From the NCBI GenBank assembly GCA_028564925.1, contig CM053026.1, positions 594,315,161-594,379,160 of the forward strand: DNA of 64,000 nucleotides. Direction: 5' to 3'. This DNA is from Lithobates sylvaticus. Its lineage: Eukaryota; Chordata; Amphibia; Anura; Ranidae. Position 1 is the first letter of the stretch. The number at the start of each line of letters is the position of its first letter. Shown one piece after another: positions 45,031-58,268 of this stretch. Under the pieces are notes generated by a model that was not told the origin of the DNA, made no database searches, and saw only the letters and a list, made by a program, of their open reading frames with translations. The position numbers and the translations under genes were made by a program.

Positions 45031-45689
45031 GATGGGGCTGTCAGGCTGTTTGGTGGTTGGGCAGTGACAAGTTCCAAGTCAGATACATGTCCTTGTCGTT
45101 GGCTTAGCAAGCGTTCTGTTTACTGTGTAATGAAGAGAAACCAAGTTTGCATATTCACTGGACGGTGTAAATATAAAATGGAGAAAAAAAACACTGTGAC
45201 AAATTGTTGCATTATTCTAGTAACAATGGTTCCACTCTGTTCCTCACCTCAGGACATAGCAGCAACATAATGGTAGTGTGACTAGTGAGTGCGGGGTGAC
45301 CGGCTCTTCATTGTCCCTGTGGTCATAGATCCCCACTGTTCCCGATTTCAAGGAACTGTCCCAGATTTGGAACAAAGGGATCCATTCACTAATCTTTACC
45401 GCATGCTCTATCTAAGGGTATCATGTTACTCATTTTCATAAATTATCGCATGTGGTAAATAAAGTCCAATTCATAAAAAAAAAAATAACAATTTTGCGAT
45501 AAACAACCGAAAAAAAAAAAAAAAAAAACATTTGTCGGTAAATGTCGCAAAAAAATTGTGAGGTAATCTGTTAAATCCAATTCACAAATGAAAGAGGAAC
45601 AGGCGCAATATTTAACACCACCCTTTTGGTGACGGTAACCAGTGCGGTACCAGAAAAAGGGCCCTATATAAACCCTCAGAAAGGGACAT
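45031..45689. other. No gene recognised
   Basis: This stretch separates the GATB promoter from the minisatellite. A/T-rich sequence with long A runs lies at 45470-45530, and 45381-45590 looks like a MITE whose ends I could not confirm. Confidence 0.4.
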
Positions 45690-48600
45690 TCCACCCACGA
45701 GAGCCTAATTCAACCCACAGAAGACCCACAGGAAGGCGTACTATTCCACCCACAGGAAGGGGTACTATTCCACCCACAGAAAGGGGCCTAATTCCACCCA
45801 CAGGAAGGGGTACTATTCCACCCACAGAAAGGGGCCTAATTCCACCCACAGGTAGGAGTACTATTCCACCCACAGGAAGGGGTACTATTCCACCCACAGG
45901 AAGGGGTACTATTCCACCCACAGAAAGGGGCCTAATTCCACCCACAGGTAGGAGTACTATTCCAGCCACAGGAAGGGGTACTATTCCACCCACAGAAAGG
46001 GGTACTATTCCAGCCACAGAAAGGGGTACCATTCCAACCAAGGGAGAGGTACTATTCCACCCACAGAAAGGGGTACTATTCCACCCACAGAAAGGGGCCT
46101 AATTCCACCCACAGGAAGGGGTACTATTCCACCCACAGAAAGGGGTCTAATTCCACCCACAAGAAGGGGTACTATTCCACCCACAGAAAGAGGCCTAATT
46201 CCACCCACAAGAAGGGGTACTATTCCACCCACAGAAAGGGGCCTAATTCCACCCGCAGGATGGGGTACTATTATACCCACAGGAAGGGGTACTATTCCAC
46301 CCACAGAAAGGGGTACTATTCCACCCACAGAAAGGGGCCTAATTCCACCCACAGTATGGGGTACTATTCCACCCACAGAAAGGGGCCTAATTCCACCCAC
46401 AGGAAGGAGTACTATTTCACCCACAGAAAGGGGCCTAATTCCACCCACAGAAAGGGGCCTAATTCCACCCACAGGAAGGGGTACTATTCCACCCACAGAA
46501 AAATGGGTACTATTCCACCCACAGAAAAATGGGTACTATTCCACCCACAGAAAGGGGCCTAATTCCACCCACAGGAAGGGGTACTATTCCACCCACAGAA
46601 AGAGGTACTATTCCACCCACAGAAAACGGGGCTAATTCCATCCATAGGAAAGGGTACTATTCCACCCACAAAAAGGGGCCTAATTCCACCCACAGGAAGG
46701 GGTACTATTCCACCCACTGAAAGGGGTATTATTCCACCCACAGAAAGGGGTACTATTCCACCCATAGGAAGGGGTACTATTCCACCCACAGGAAGGGGTA
46801 CTATTCCACCCACAGGAAGGGGTACTATTCCACCCACAGGAAGGGGTACTATTTCACCCACAGAAAGGGGTACTATTCCACCCACAGAAAGGGGCCTAAT
46901 TCCACCCACAGTATGGGGTACTATTCCACCCACAGAAAGGGGCCTAATTCCACCCACAGGAAGGAGTACTATTTCACCCACAGAAAGGGGCCTAATTCCA
47001 CCCACAGAAAGGGGCCTAATTCCACCCACAGGAAGGGGTACTATTCCACCCACAGAAAAATGGGTACTATTCCACCCACAGAAAAATGGGTACTATTCCA
47101 CCCACAGAAAGGGGCCTAATTCCACCCACAGGAAGGGGTACTATTCCACCCACAGAAAGAGGTACTATTCCCACAGAAAACGGGGCTAATTCCATCCATA
47201 GGAAAGGGTACTATTCCACCCACAAAAAGGGGCCTAATTCCACCCACAGGAAGGGGTACTATTCCACCCACTGAAAGGGGTATTATTCCACCCACAGAAA
47301 GGGGTACTATTCCACCCATAGGAAGGGGTACTATTCCACCCACAGGAAGGGGTACTATTCCACCCACAGGAAGGGGTACTATTCCACCCACAGGAAGGGT
47401 TACTATTCCACCCACAGGAAGGGTTACTATTCCACCCACAGGAAGGGGTACTATTCTACCCACAGGAAGGGTTACTATTCCACCCACAGAAAGGGGTACT
47501 ATTCCACCCACAGGAAGGGTTACTATTCCACCCATAGGAAGGGTTACTATTCCACCCATAGGAAGGGGTACTATTCCACCCACAGGAAGGGTTACTATTC
47601 CACCCACAGGAAGGGGTACTATTCCACCCACAGAAAGGGATACAATTCCACCCACAGGGAGGGGTACTATTTCACCCACAGAAAGGGGCCTAATTCCACC
47701 CACAGGAAGGAGTACTATTTCACCCACATAAAGGGGCCTAATTCCACTCACAGGAAAGGGTACTATTCCAGCCACAGGAATGGGTACTATTCCACCCACA
47801 GAAAGGGGCCTAATTCCACCCACAGAAAGGGGTACTATTCTACCCACAGAAAGGGGCCTAATTCCACCCACAGGAAGGGGTACTATTCCACCCACAGAAA
47901 GGGGTACTATTCCACCCACAGAAAGGGGCCTAATCCCACCCATAGGAAGGGGCTACTATTCCACCCACAGAAAGGGGCCTAATTCCACCCACAGGAAGGG
48001 GTACTATTCCACCCACAGAAAGGGGCCTAATTCCACCCACAGGTAGGAGTACTATTCCAGCCACAGGAAGGGGTACTATTCCACCCACAGAAAGGGGTAC
48101 TATTCCAGCCACAGAAAGGGGTACCATTCCAACCAAGGGAGGGGTACTATTCCACCCACAGAAAGGGGTACTATTCCACCCACAGAAAGGGGCCTAATTC
48201 CACCCACAGGAAGGGGTACTATTCCACCCACAGAAAGGGGCCTAATTCCACCCACAAGAAGGGGTACTATTCCACCCACAGAAAGAGGCCTAATTCCACC
48301 CACAAGAAGGGGTACTATTCCACCCACAGAAAGGGGCCTAATTCCACCCACAGGATGGGGTACTATTCCACCCACAGGAAGGGGTACTATTCCACCCACA
48401 GAAAGGGGTACTATTCCACCCACAGAAAGGGGCCTAATTCCACCCACAGGAAGGAGTACTATTTCACCCACAGAAAGGGGCCTAATTCCACCCACAGAAA
48501 GGGGCCTAATTCCACCCACAGGAAGGGGTACTATTCCACCCACAGAAAAATGGGTACTATTCCACCCACAGAAAAATGGGTACTATTCCACCCACAGAAA

Positions 48601-51600
48601 GGGGCCTAATTCCACCCACAGGAAGGGGTACTATTCCACCCACAGAAAGAGGTACTATTCCACCCACAGAAAACGGGGCTAATTCCATCCATAGGAAAGG
48701 GTACTATTCCACCCACAGAAAGGGGCCTAATTCCACCCACAGGATGGGGTACTATTCCAGCCACAGGAAGGGGTACTATTCCACCCACAGAAAGGAGTAC
48801 TATTCCACCCACAGAAAGGAGTACTATTCCACCCACAGAAAGGGGCCTAATTCCACCCACAGAAAGGGGCCTAATTCCACTCACAGGAAGGGATACTATT
48901 CCACCCACAGAAAGGGGCCTAATTCCACCCACAGGTAGGGGTACTATTCCACCCACAGAAAGGGGCCTAATTCCACCCACAGAAAGGGGTACTATTCCAC
49001 CCACAGAAAGGGGCCTAATTCCACCCACAGGAAGGGGTACTATTCCACCCACAGGAAGGGGTACTATTCCACCCACAGAAAGGGGCCTAATCCCACCCAT
49101 AGGAAGGGGCTACTATTCCACCCACAGAAAGGGGCCTAATTCCACCCACAGGAAGGGGTACTATTCCACCCACAGAAAGGGGCCTAATTCCACCCACAGG
49201 TAGGAGTACTATTCCAGCCACAGGAAGGGGTACTATTCCACCCACAGAAAGGGGTACTATTCCAGCCACAGAAAGGGGTACCATTCCAACCAAGGGAGGG
49301 GTACTATTCCACCCACAGAAAGGGGTACTATTCCACCCACAGAAAGGGGCCTAATTCCACCCATAGGAAGGGGTACTATTCCACCCAGGGGAGGGGTACT
49401 ATTCCACCCAAGGGAGGGGTACTATGCCACCCACAGAAAGGGGTACTATTCCACCCACAGGATGGGGTACTATTCCACCCACAGGAAGGGGTACTATTCC
49501 ACCCACTGAAAGGGGTATTATTCCACCCACAGAAAGGGGTAATATTCCACCCACAGAAAGGGGCCTAATTCCACCCACAGAAAGGGGCCTAATTCCACCC
49601 ACAGTATGGGGTACTATTCCACCCACAGAAAGGGGCCTAATTCCACCCACAGGAAGGGGTACTATTTCACCCACAGAAAGGGGCCTAATTCCACTCACAG
49701 GAAAGGGTACTATTCCAGCCACAGGAATGGGTACTATTCCACCCACAGAAAGGGGTACTATTCCACCCACAGAAAGGGGTACTATTCCACCCACAGGAAG
49801 GGGTACTATTCCACCCACAGGAAGGGTTACTATTCCACCCACAGGAAGGGGTACTATTCCACCCACAGGAAGGGGTACTATTCCACCCACAGGAAGGGTT
49901 ACTATTCCACCCACAGAAAGGGGTACTATTCCACCCACAGGAAGGGTTACTATTCCACCCATAGGAAGGGTTACTATTCCACCCATAGGAAGGGGTACTA
50001 TTCCACCCACAGGAAGGGTTACTATTCCACCCATAGGAAGGGGTACTATTCCACCCACAGGAAGGGGTACTATTCCACCCACAGAAAGGGATACAATTCC
50101 ACCCACAGGGAGGGGTACTATTTCACCCACAGAAAGGGGCCTAATTCCACCCACAGGAAGGAGTACTATTTCACCCACATAAAGGGGCCTAATTCCACTC
50201 ACAGGAAAGGGTACTATTCCAGCCACAGGAATGGGTACTATTCCACCCACAGAAAGGGGCCTAATTCCACCCACAGAAAGGGGTACTATCCTACCCACAG
50301 AAAGGGGCCTAATTCCACCCACAGGAAGGGGTACTATTCCACCCACAGAAAGGGGTACTATTCCACCCACAGAAAGGGGCCTAATCCCACCCATAGGAAG
50401 GGGCTACTATTCCACCCACAGAAAGGGGCCTAATTCCACCCACAGGAAGGGGTACTATTCCACCCACAGAAAGGGGCCTAATTCCACCCACAGGTAGGAG
50501 TACTATTCCAGCCACAGGAAGGGGTACTATTCCACCCACAGAAAGGGGTACTATTCCAGCCACAGAAAGGGGTACCATTCCAACCAAGGGAGGGGTACTA
50601 TTCCACCCACAGAAAGGGGTACTATTCCACCCACAGAAAGGGGCCTAATTCCACCCACAGGAAGGGGTACTATTCCACCCACAGAAAGGGGCCTAATTCC
50701 ACCCACAAGAAGGGGTACTATTCCACCCACAGAAAGAGGCCTAATTCCACCCACAAGAAGGGGTACTATTCCACCCACAGAAAGGGGCCTAATTCCACCC
50801 ACAGGATGGGGTACTATTCCACCCACAGGAAGGGGTACTATTCCACCCACAGAAAGGGGTACTATTCCACCCACAGAAAGGGGCCTAATTCCACCCACAG
50901 TATGGGGTACTATTCCACCCACAGAAAGGGGCCTAATTCCACCCACAGGAAGGAGTACTATTTCACCCACAGAAAGGGGCCTAATTCCACCCACAGAAAG
51001 GGGCCTAATTCCACCCACAGGAAGGGGTACTATTCCACCCACAGAAAAATGGGTACTATTCCACCCACAGAAAAATGGGTACTATTCCACCCACAGAAAG
51101 GGGCCTAATTCCACCCACAGGAAGGGGTACTATTCCACCCACAGAAAGAGGTACTATTCCACCCACAGAAAACGGGGCTAATTCCATCCATAGGAAGGGG
51201 TACTATTCCACCCACAGAAAGGGGCCTAATTCCACCCACAGGATGGGGTACTATTCCAGCCACAGGAAGGGGTACTATTCCACCCACAGAAAGGAGTACT
51301 ATTCCACCCACAGAAAGGAGTACTATTCCACCCACAGAAAGGGGCCTAATTCCACCCACAGAAAGGGGCCTAATTCCACTCACAGGAAGGGATACTATTC
51401 CACCCACAGAAAGGGGCCTAATTCCACCCACAGAAAGGGGCCTAATTCCACCCACAGGTAGGGGTACTATTCCACCCACAGAAAGGGGCCTAATTCCACC
51501 CACAGAAAGGGGTACTATTCCACCCACAGAAAGGGGCCTAATTCCACCCACAGGAAGGGGTACTATTCCACCCACGGGAAGGGGTACTATTCCACCCACA

Positions 51601-53262
51601 GAAAGGGGCCTAATCCCACCCATAGGAAGGGGCTACTATTCCACCCACAGAAAGGGGCCTAATTCCACCCACAGGAAGGGGTACTATTCCACCCACAGAA
51701 AGGGGCCTAATTCCACCCACAGGTAGGAGTACTATTCCAGCCACAGGAAGGGGTACTATTCCACCCACAGAAAGGGGTACTATTCCAGCCACAGAAAGGG
51801 GTACCATTCCAACCAAGGGAGGGGTACTATTCCACCCACAGAAAGGGGTACTATTCCACCCACAGAAAGGGGCCTAATTCCACCCATAGGAAGGGGTACT
51901 ATTCCACCCACGGGAGGGGTACTATTCCACCCAGGGGAGGGGTACTATGCCCCCCACAGAAAGAGGTACTATTCCACCCACAGGATGGGGTACTATTCCA
52001 CCCACAGGAAGGGGTACTATTCCACCCACAGAAAGGGGTACTATTCCACCCACAGAAAGGGGTACTATTCCACCCACAGAAAGGGGCCTAATTCCACCCA
52101 CAGTATGGGGTACTATTCCACCCACAGAAAGGGGCCTAATTCCACCCACAGGAAGGAGTACTATTTCACCCACAGAAAGGGGCCTAATTCCACTCACAGG
52201 AAAGGGTACTATTCCAGCCACAGGAATGGGTACTATTCCACCCACAGAAAGGGGTACTATTCCACCCACAGAAAGGGGCCTAATTCCACCCACAGAAAGG
52301 GGTACTATTCTACCCACAGAAAAGGGACTAATTCCACCCACAGAAAAATGGGTACTCTTCCACCCACAGAAAGGGGCCTAATTCCACTCACAGAAAGGGG
52401 CCTAATTCCACCCATAGGAAGGGGTACTATTCCAGCCACAGGAAGGGGTACTATTCCAGCCACAGGAAGGGGTACTATTCCACCCACAGAAAGGGGTACA
52501 ATTCCATCCACAGAAATGGGCCTAATTCCACCCACAGGAAGGGGTACTATTCCACCCACAGAAAGGGGCCTAATTCCACCCATAGGAAGGGGTACTATTC
52601 CACCCACAGAAAAGGGCCTAACTCCACCCACAGACATGGGTACCATTCCAACCAAGGGAGGGGTACTATTCCACCCACAAAAAGGGGTACTATTCCACTC
52701 ACAGAAAGGGGCCTAATTTCACCCATAGGAAGGGGTACTATTCCACCCACAGAAAGGGGCCTAATTCCACTCACAGAAAGGGGTACTATTCCACTCACAG
52801 AAAGGGGCACTATTCCACCCACAGAAAGGGGTACTATTCCACCCACAAAAAGGGGTACTATTCCACCCATAGAAAGGGGCCTAATTCCACCCACAGAAAG
52901 GGGCCTAATTCCACCCACAGGGAGTGGTACCATTCCACCCACAGAAAGTGGCCTAATTCCACCCACAGAAAGGGGTACTATTCCAGCCACAGGAAGGGAT
53001 ACTATTCCAGCCACAGGAAGGGGTACTATTCCACCCACAGAAAGGGGTACAATTCCATCCACAGAAATGGGCCTAATTCCACCCACAAGAAGGGCTACCA
53101 TTCCACCCACAGGAAGGGGTACTATTCCACCCACAGAAAGGGGCCTAATTCCACCCATAGGAAGGGGTACTATTCCACCCACAGAAAAGGGCCTAACTCC
53201 ACCCACAGACATGGGTACTATTCCATCCACATAAAGGGGCCTAATTCCACCCACAGAACACC
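45690..53262. repeat. 7.6-kb minisatellite, 24-bp unit, higher-order structure
   Basis: A tandem array of about 315 units. Two main unit types alternate: one has GGGGTACTATTCCACCCACA and the other GGGGCCTAATTCCACCCACA, each followed by GRAA (24 bp in total). Rarer variants mark larger blocks. The variant with CCATTCCAACCAAGGGAG occurs near 46029, 48123, 49280, 50574, 51803 and 52643. The AAAAATGGGTAC pair occurs near 46500, 47057, 48545 and 51044. Segments near 47780-48046 and 50231-50497 are near-identical, 2,451 bp apart. Because 24 is a multiple of 3, several frames stay open for hundreds of codons (GTIPPTER, YYSTHRKG, and VGGIVPLS on the minus strand). These are artefacts, not genes. Confidence 0.98.
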
Positions 53263-53489
53263 CACAGAAAGGGGTGCATTACTACCCTCAGAGAGGGGTA
53301 CTAATCCACCCACAGAGGACCCACAGAAATGTGGCACTATACATCCCGAGGACACAAGTATTTTATTTATTTTTTATTAAATCAAAAAGGCATGACGTGC
53401 AGTGCAAATTTAATGCAAACATCAGCTAAAATGTAACATCAAAAACTATGTTGTTTAGAAAAGTGCAACATGGGGTATGTCAGCCATGA
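53263..53489. other. Degenerate array edge and intergenic
   Basis: Diverged array units (CCACCCACAGAGGACCCACA type) fade out by about 53355, then AT-rich sequence without recognisable features follows. Confidence 0.5.
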
Positions 53490-53985
53490 CAATTACTCCA
53501 GCTAGAAGTGACCTCTTGAAGTGCCCACTGCAGTGGCGCCGCCCCCCTAATCCAATGCGTGCGGAGCCCTAATCTACATGCGGGGCACCGAATGCATGGA
53601 TTCCAATGGGGTTTTTTTTTAGTTTTTTTTTAGAAGCACTTGATTAGAGCCGGAGGCTCTAATAGGCTTCAAAAAAGCGTGGGCTCACCCAGATTCCGAT
53701 AAGCCCCCTGCCCGCAGAACCCCACAACCACCAGGCAAGGGTTGTGGGGATGAGGCCCTTGCCCCCATCAACATGGGGACGAGTTGCTTTGGGGGGACCC
53801 CAAAGCAACCTCCCCATGTTGAGGGTATGTGACCTGGTACGGTTCAGGAGGGGGGCCCCATGCCATTTCTTTTTATTTTGGCGCGGGGTTCCTCTTAAAA
53901 TCAATACCAGACCTGAAGGGCTTGGTATGGATTTTGGGGGGCACCCCAACACCATTTTTCTTTTTAATAGTTTTTAAGATCAAAG
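53490..53985. repeat. One-armed fragment of the giant-palindrome family
   Basis: CAGATTCCGATAAGCCCCC, GGCAAGGGTTGT, CCCATGTTGAGGG and GGTATGGATTTTGGGGGG occur in the same order as in the right arm of the palindrome at 20425-21050. Only one arm is present. Confidence 0.8.
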
Positions 53986-54110
53986 ATAACTGTTGGTGTC
54001 CCTTGTTATTTTTACATTGTATTTTTTTTAAATGTAACTGCCTACTCCCAAACTGTCATTTAAAATAAAACACATAGCCAAGTATTATTCTCCACAATTT
54101 TTTTTGTGCA

Positions 54111-54998
54111 TTAACCGCTTCCCGACCGGCGCACACAGATGTACGTCGGCAGAATGGCATGGACAGGCATAAGGGCGTACAGGTACAACGCTTTAAAAAT
54201 GCCGCCATGCCATCGCAGACTCGATCGCCACAGGGGCCCACCAACGATCGTCTCACGGGAGGCTGAACGGGAAGATGCGTAAGTAAACAGCATCTCCCCT
54301 TTCTGCCTAGCAACAAGTGACACTGATCTCTGCTCCCTGTGATTGGAGCAGAGATCAATGATCACTAAAACACAGCCACGCCCCTAGGACACACTTAACC
54401 CCTACACTGCCACCCCCTGGTTAACCCCTTCACTGCCAGTGTCATTTACACAGGAAGCAGTGCATTTGTATAGCACTGATTGCTGTATAAATGACAATGG
54501 TCCCAAAAATGTGTCAAAAATGTCCGATGTGTCCGCCATAATGTCGCAGTCACAATAAAATTTGCTGATCGCCGCCATTACTAGTAAAAGAAAAAATTAT
54601 TAATAAAAATGCCATAAAACTATCCCCTGTTTTGTAAACGCTATAACTTTTGCGCAAACCAATAAATAATCGTTTATTGCGATTTTTTTTACCAAAAATA
54701 TGTAGAAGAATACGTATCGGCCTAAACTGAGAGGATATTTATTATAGCAAAAAGTAAAAAAGAATGTGTTTTTTTCAAAATTGTCGCTATTTTTTTGTTT
54801 ATAGCAAAAAATTAAAACCACAGAGGTGATCAAATACCACCAAAAGAAAGCTCTATTTGTGGGAAAAAAAGGACGTCAATTTTGTTTGGGAGCCACGTCG
54901 CACGACCGCGCAATTGTCAGTTAAAGCGACGCAGTGCCGAATCGCAAAAAGTGGTCTGGTCTTAAGCCAGCAAAATGGTCCGGTCTGAAAGTGGTTAA
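54111..54998. mobile_element. Complete TTAA MITE (family exemplar)
   Basis: TTAACCGCTTCCCGACCGG at 54111 and CCGGTCTGAAAGTGG followed by TTAA at 54995-54998. The left half is GC-rich (ACACAGATGTACGTCGG). The A/T-rich core has CCAAAAATATGTAGAAGAA. The right part reads AAAGCGACGCAGTGCCG. About 880 bp and non-coding. It is the best intact reference for the related copies in this window. TTAA flanks suggest piggyBac-type transposition. Confidence 0.93.
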
Positions 54999-55271
54999 AA
55001 AAAAGTGCATTCTATGCATCCAAAAATATAGAAAATATACCAAATCAAATCATTATTCAACCAAAAAATAAAATAAAAGCCTCATGCATGTGTTCTGCTT
55101 CATAATATAGGGGGTCAACAATGCCAAGAGTTGGTGAAAGCAGGGGCCTGTCATCCGGAGACACTTTCGAAAATCATCCGGATTATTCTCCTGGAGCTCC
55201 CACAGCAAAGACATATGACAAAATTGGTCACGATTAATAAAGCAACCAATTTTCCTGCTCCTCCTGTTCTG
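54999..55271. other. Nothing recognised
   Basis: AT-rich sequence between two MITEs. Confidence 0.4.
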
Positions 55272-55555
55272 TCAGGAAAAAGGAAAATTTATTGTCAAAT
55301 ACTTACCGTGATTTTCCTTTCCTGATGGACTCCATGGCAGACGGAGTTCCCACCCATTGGTTATTGAGTAGGCTAGTTACGGACCGTAGTATCTAGTGGT
55401 GAGTATTCATTTATTTGAATGGGGTCCTATAGCATTGGAGAGGAGGCGGGGTTATCCCACACATAGGCTGCAATGGAGTCCATCAGGAAACGTAGGCTGC
55501 CATGGAGTCCATCGGTAAGTATTTGACAATAAATTTTCCTTTATTTCACAAAGGT
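55272..55555. mobile_element. MITE with ~27-bp inverted ends
   Basis: GGAAAATTTATTGTCAAATA then CTTACCG at the left is mirrored by CGGTAAG then TATTTGACAATAAATTTTCC at the right. The internal GATGGACTCCATGGCAG also recurs inverted. Non-coding. Confidence 0.85.
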
Positions 55556-55977
55556 TTTATTAAGTTTTTCATGGTTTATTACCAAAGATGCGCTGTACTA
55601 ATGATCCAACCTTATTACAGCAATCTCCCCTTCTATTCTTTTGTGTTCTAAGAGAGGGACTCCCACCCCCCCCCCCCCCCCGCCAGAACATTCCGGTCAG
55701 CGCTGTCAGCCATAGGCTGTCTGCCATGCAATCTAATTTCCCTTGTAAGTGGGCCAAATCATACATAAATCACTCAACATTTCCTGCCCAAATATGATCC
55801 GATGGAACAAAGAAGATTTTACCTCTTTTGATAGTTGTAACATACTAGTAAATGATTGCCCCAGGCTCTTGTATCGCCTACAAACTGTGCCATTAGAAGA
55901 CATTTCTAAAAAAAAATTGATCATTGTTTACATCCTTTATCTCGACCAATAAATCAGTTTAGATTAGACAGTCCACC
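55556..55977. other. No gene; C run
   Basis: A run of about 16 C lies at 55666-55681. Nothing else recognised. Confidence 0.4.
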
Positions 55978-56661
55978 TTAAAGCGGAGCTCCACTGGATA
56001 TTTTTTTTTTGGTACACAGTAAAAACAATGACACATAAACAGTTGCAAACTCACTTTTTGGTAGATTTAGATTGCCCGATGTCTGTTTCCATAGAAAAGA
56101 ATAACTTATAAAATAGCGGTATTCATCTTGCTTGTGGGCATGTGAAGCCCACAAGCATTTATTTCCTTATTCCCTAGATTCCAGCTTCCAGCATGCCTCG
56201 TTCCAGCGCATGCTAACTAGTACCTTTGTTGAGTGTCATAGTTGCCATCACAACGGGCGGCGGCGCAGGAAGTTCCCGCCCCCTTGTGATATAGATATAG
56301 TAAGCAAATGCCATTAGGAGGAGAGCACGGCAGAGGGCAGGTAAAGAAATAGAACCTGTCTTTCTGCCTTGCCCTCGTTTACAATTGAGAAATTTGCGTC
56401 ACTTCCTTGAAATCCCGCGAGAACTTTCGGCAGGCCTCCGCAATGACTCCTGGGAATGTTGACAGGAGCTCCCAGGAAACATTGCAGCTAAAAAGGAAAT
56501 TGCGTCATAGCCGCAGTTGACCCGCAGTTGACCCGCCCATATCTGCAGATAACAGTGACAAGAAGCAGAGAAGGACATTGAAAAAACACAGTTTTTAACT
56601 AAATACATTAACGGCATGTGATTGAGCTAAACATATAAAATAGGGTGGAGCTCCACTTTAA
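55978..56661. mobile_element. TTAA MITE with AGCGGAGCTCCACT ends
   Basis: TTAAAGCGGAGCTCCACT at the left and GTGGAGCTCCACTTTAA at the right, with TTAA at both ends. Same family as 12439-12939; it also shares the GCCCACAAGC motif with 6538-7124. Confidence 0.9.
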
Positions 56662-57015
56662 GACCCCTTTCACATGGAAGGTACATTTCAGGCGTTTTAG
56701 TGCTAAAAATGGCGACTGTAAAGCACCAGAAAAGTGCCTCTCAAGCCTCCCCAGTGTTAAAGCCTGAGTGCTTTTTTCACACTAAGGCGGTGCGCTTGCA
56801 GGACCGAGAAAAAAGTCCTGCAAGCAGCGTCTTTGGGGCGGTGCGGAAGCTGCGCTTTGTTGAGCGGTTTTAACCCTTTCCTCGGCCACTAACGGGGTTA
56901 AAAGCGCCCAGCTAGCGGCCAAAATGCGCAGCTAATAACAGCGGTAAAGCTCCACTAAAACTAGCGGCGCTTTACCAATGACGCGGCCATGCTAGCAGTG
57001 TGAAAGGGCTCTAAA
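56662..57015. mobile_element. hAT-like TTTCACA MITE
   Basis: CCCCTTTCACATGG at the left and CAGTGTGAAAGGGC at the right. Internal motifs TTGCAGGAC and GGTAAAGC are shared with the copy at 4272-4674. It directly abuts the preceding MITE. Confidence 0.8.
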
Positions 57016-57170
57016 AATTGAGTAATCAATATGCATTGCAATGATTTTAACAAACTTTGTTGCAGATTCCTACCTGTTTCTGCTCTGAAGAAAAATCTGT
57101 TTGTTGTTTGCAGAGTGAATCTGAATAGGAGTGACTTTTTCATTATTAGTCAGCTTTCAGCTGATGAACT
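57016..57170. repeat. Fragment of the 22850-23332 repeat
   Basis: GATTTTAACAAACTTTGTTG and TGAATCTGAATAGGAGTGAC match that copy with scattered differences. Confidence 0.7.
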
Positions 57171-58260
57171 TGTAGTGTAATGAAGAAAATTGTGGTGTCA
57201 GCATCTTTTTTATACAGTAAGTAACTAACCCTTTTGGAGTATCTCACCCAAAACGAAACTTTTGTTGCAATGTGACTGACTTGTATGGTAGGGCAAATTT
57301 GAATTGTAACTCCACTTTCATTGGAAAAAATAGCAAATAAAAATGAATAATATAGCATACAGAATTGCTACACAAGCCATATTGTAACTGAACAGTATTT
57401 ATGGATTTCCTTTTGTAAATTCTGTATTTGGAAGTCATGTGATATATTGTCACATTGATATATGGGCACACATTGTTTATATGAGTGTTTTATGTAGCAA
57501 GAAGACATTGCAAATGTAGTTGTTTGTTACGACATTTGTTTAAAGTAACGATGGTAATCTCGGAAGCAGCAGCACAATAATCGTCCTCCAATTTCCTTTG
57601 TTTAGAAGCAATGTTATGTGCGTTAGAAGCCAATCCATCCTCTGTGCTTGTAAGCAAACTTGCAACATGGGAGAAGAAATGAATTTTCATGTCATCGATT
57701 CTTTCCTTTTTCCTTGAGGTCTTCTACACTTTGCTAGGTGTATACTCATACGTGATCTTTTTCTTATTGTAAAGTTTATAGTTCGGTTGGTTTAAGAATA
57801 TTGCTTTTTTTATTTTGGACATAGAGAAAGATAGATAAAAAGAGAGAGAGACACAGAGAAAAATATTTTTTCAATTGTTAAACTTTAAAGAAAAAAAAAA
57901 AGAAGGAAAAAAAAGAAGGGTTTAAAAATTAATGTTTTTGTGTTTTATTGCTTTGGTTAGGATATTACTAAGTTGACATATAGACCCCTTTGCTTAGCAG
58001 TGCGTGTGTGTGTGTGTGTGTGTAGGTGTGTGAGCTTTACCCGCACTGTTTGCTATCTCCCTTGGACTTAATTTCCAAAAAGGTATGCTCTGAATGAGAG
58101 AAATCTCCATTGTTTTCTTTGGATATCACTTCTTTGCTCTCCAGTATCTCTACCCCTACCCTGAACACTGCTATTGAGCTGTGCTATTGCTCAGCGTTGA
58201 GTAGAAGTAAGACAGCTTAAGAGCAAAGCTGCAGATTTGTGTGTGAGAGAAGCATTATAA
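57171..58260. other. No gene recognised; short GT repeat
   Basis: AT-rich sequence. A (GT)n run is at 58001-58023, and purine-rich A/G sequence is at 57835-57920. A 66-codon open frame on the minus strand (57490-57690) has no recognisable motif or splice sites. Confidence 0.4.
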
Positions 58261-58268
58261 CTCTATTG

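Noticed and set aside
45626-53254. Many open frames of 60-331 codons, such as GTIPPTER and VGGIVPLS repeats
   Set aside because: They follow from a 24-bp repeat unit divisible by three. The frames lack starts, splice sites or independent domains, and several overlap in the same DNA.
45690-53262. CRISPR-like array
   Set aside because: The units are directly adjacent with no unique spacers, and the genome is eukaryotic. It is a minisatellite.
57490-57690. 66-codon minus-strand frame with a balanced composition
   Set aside because: There are no splice sites in phase, no recognisable motif and no partner exon.
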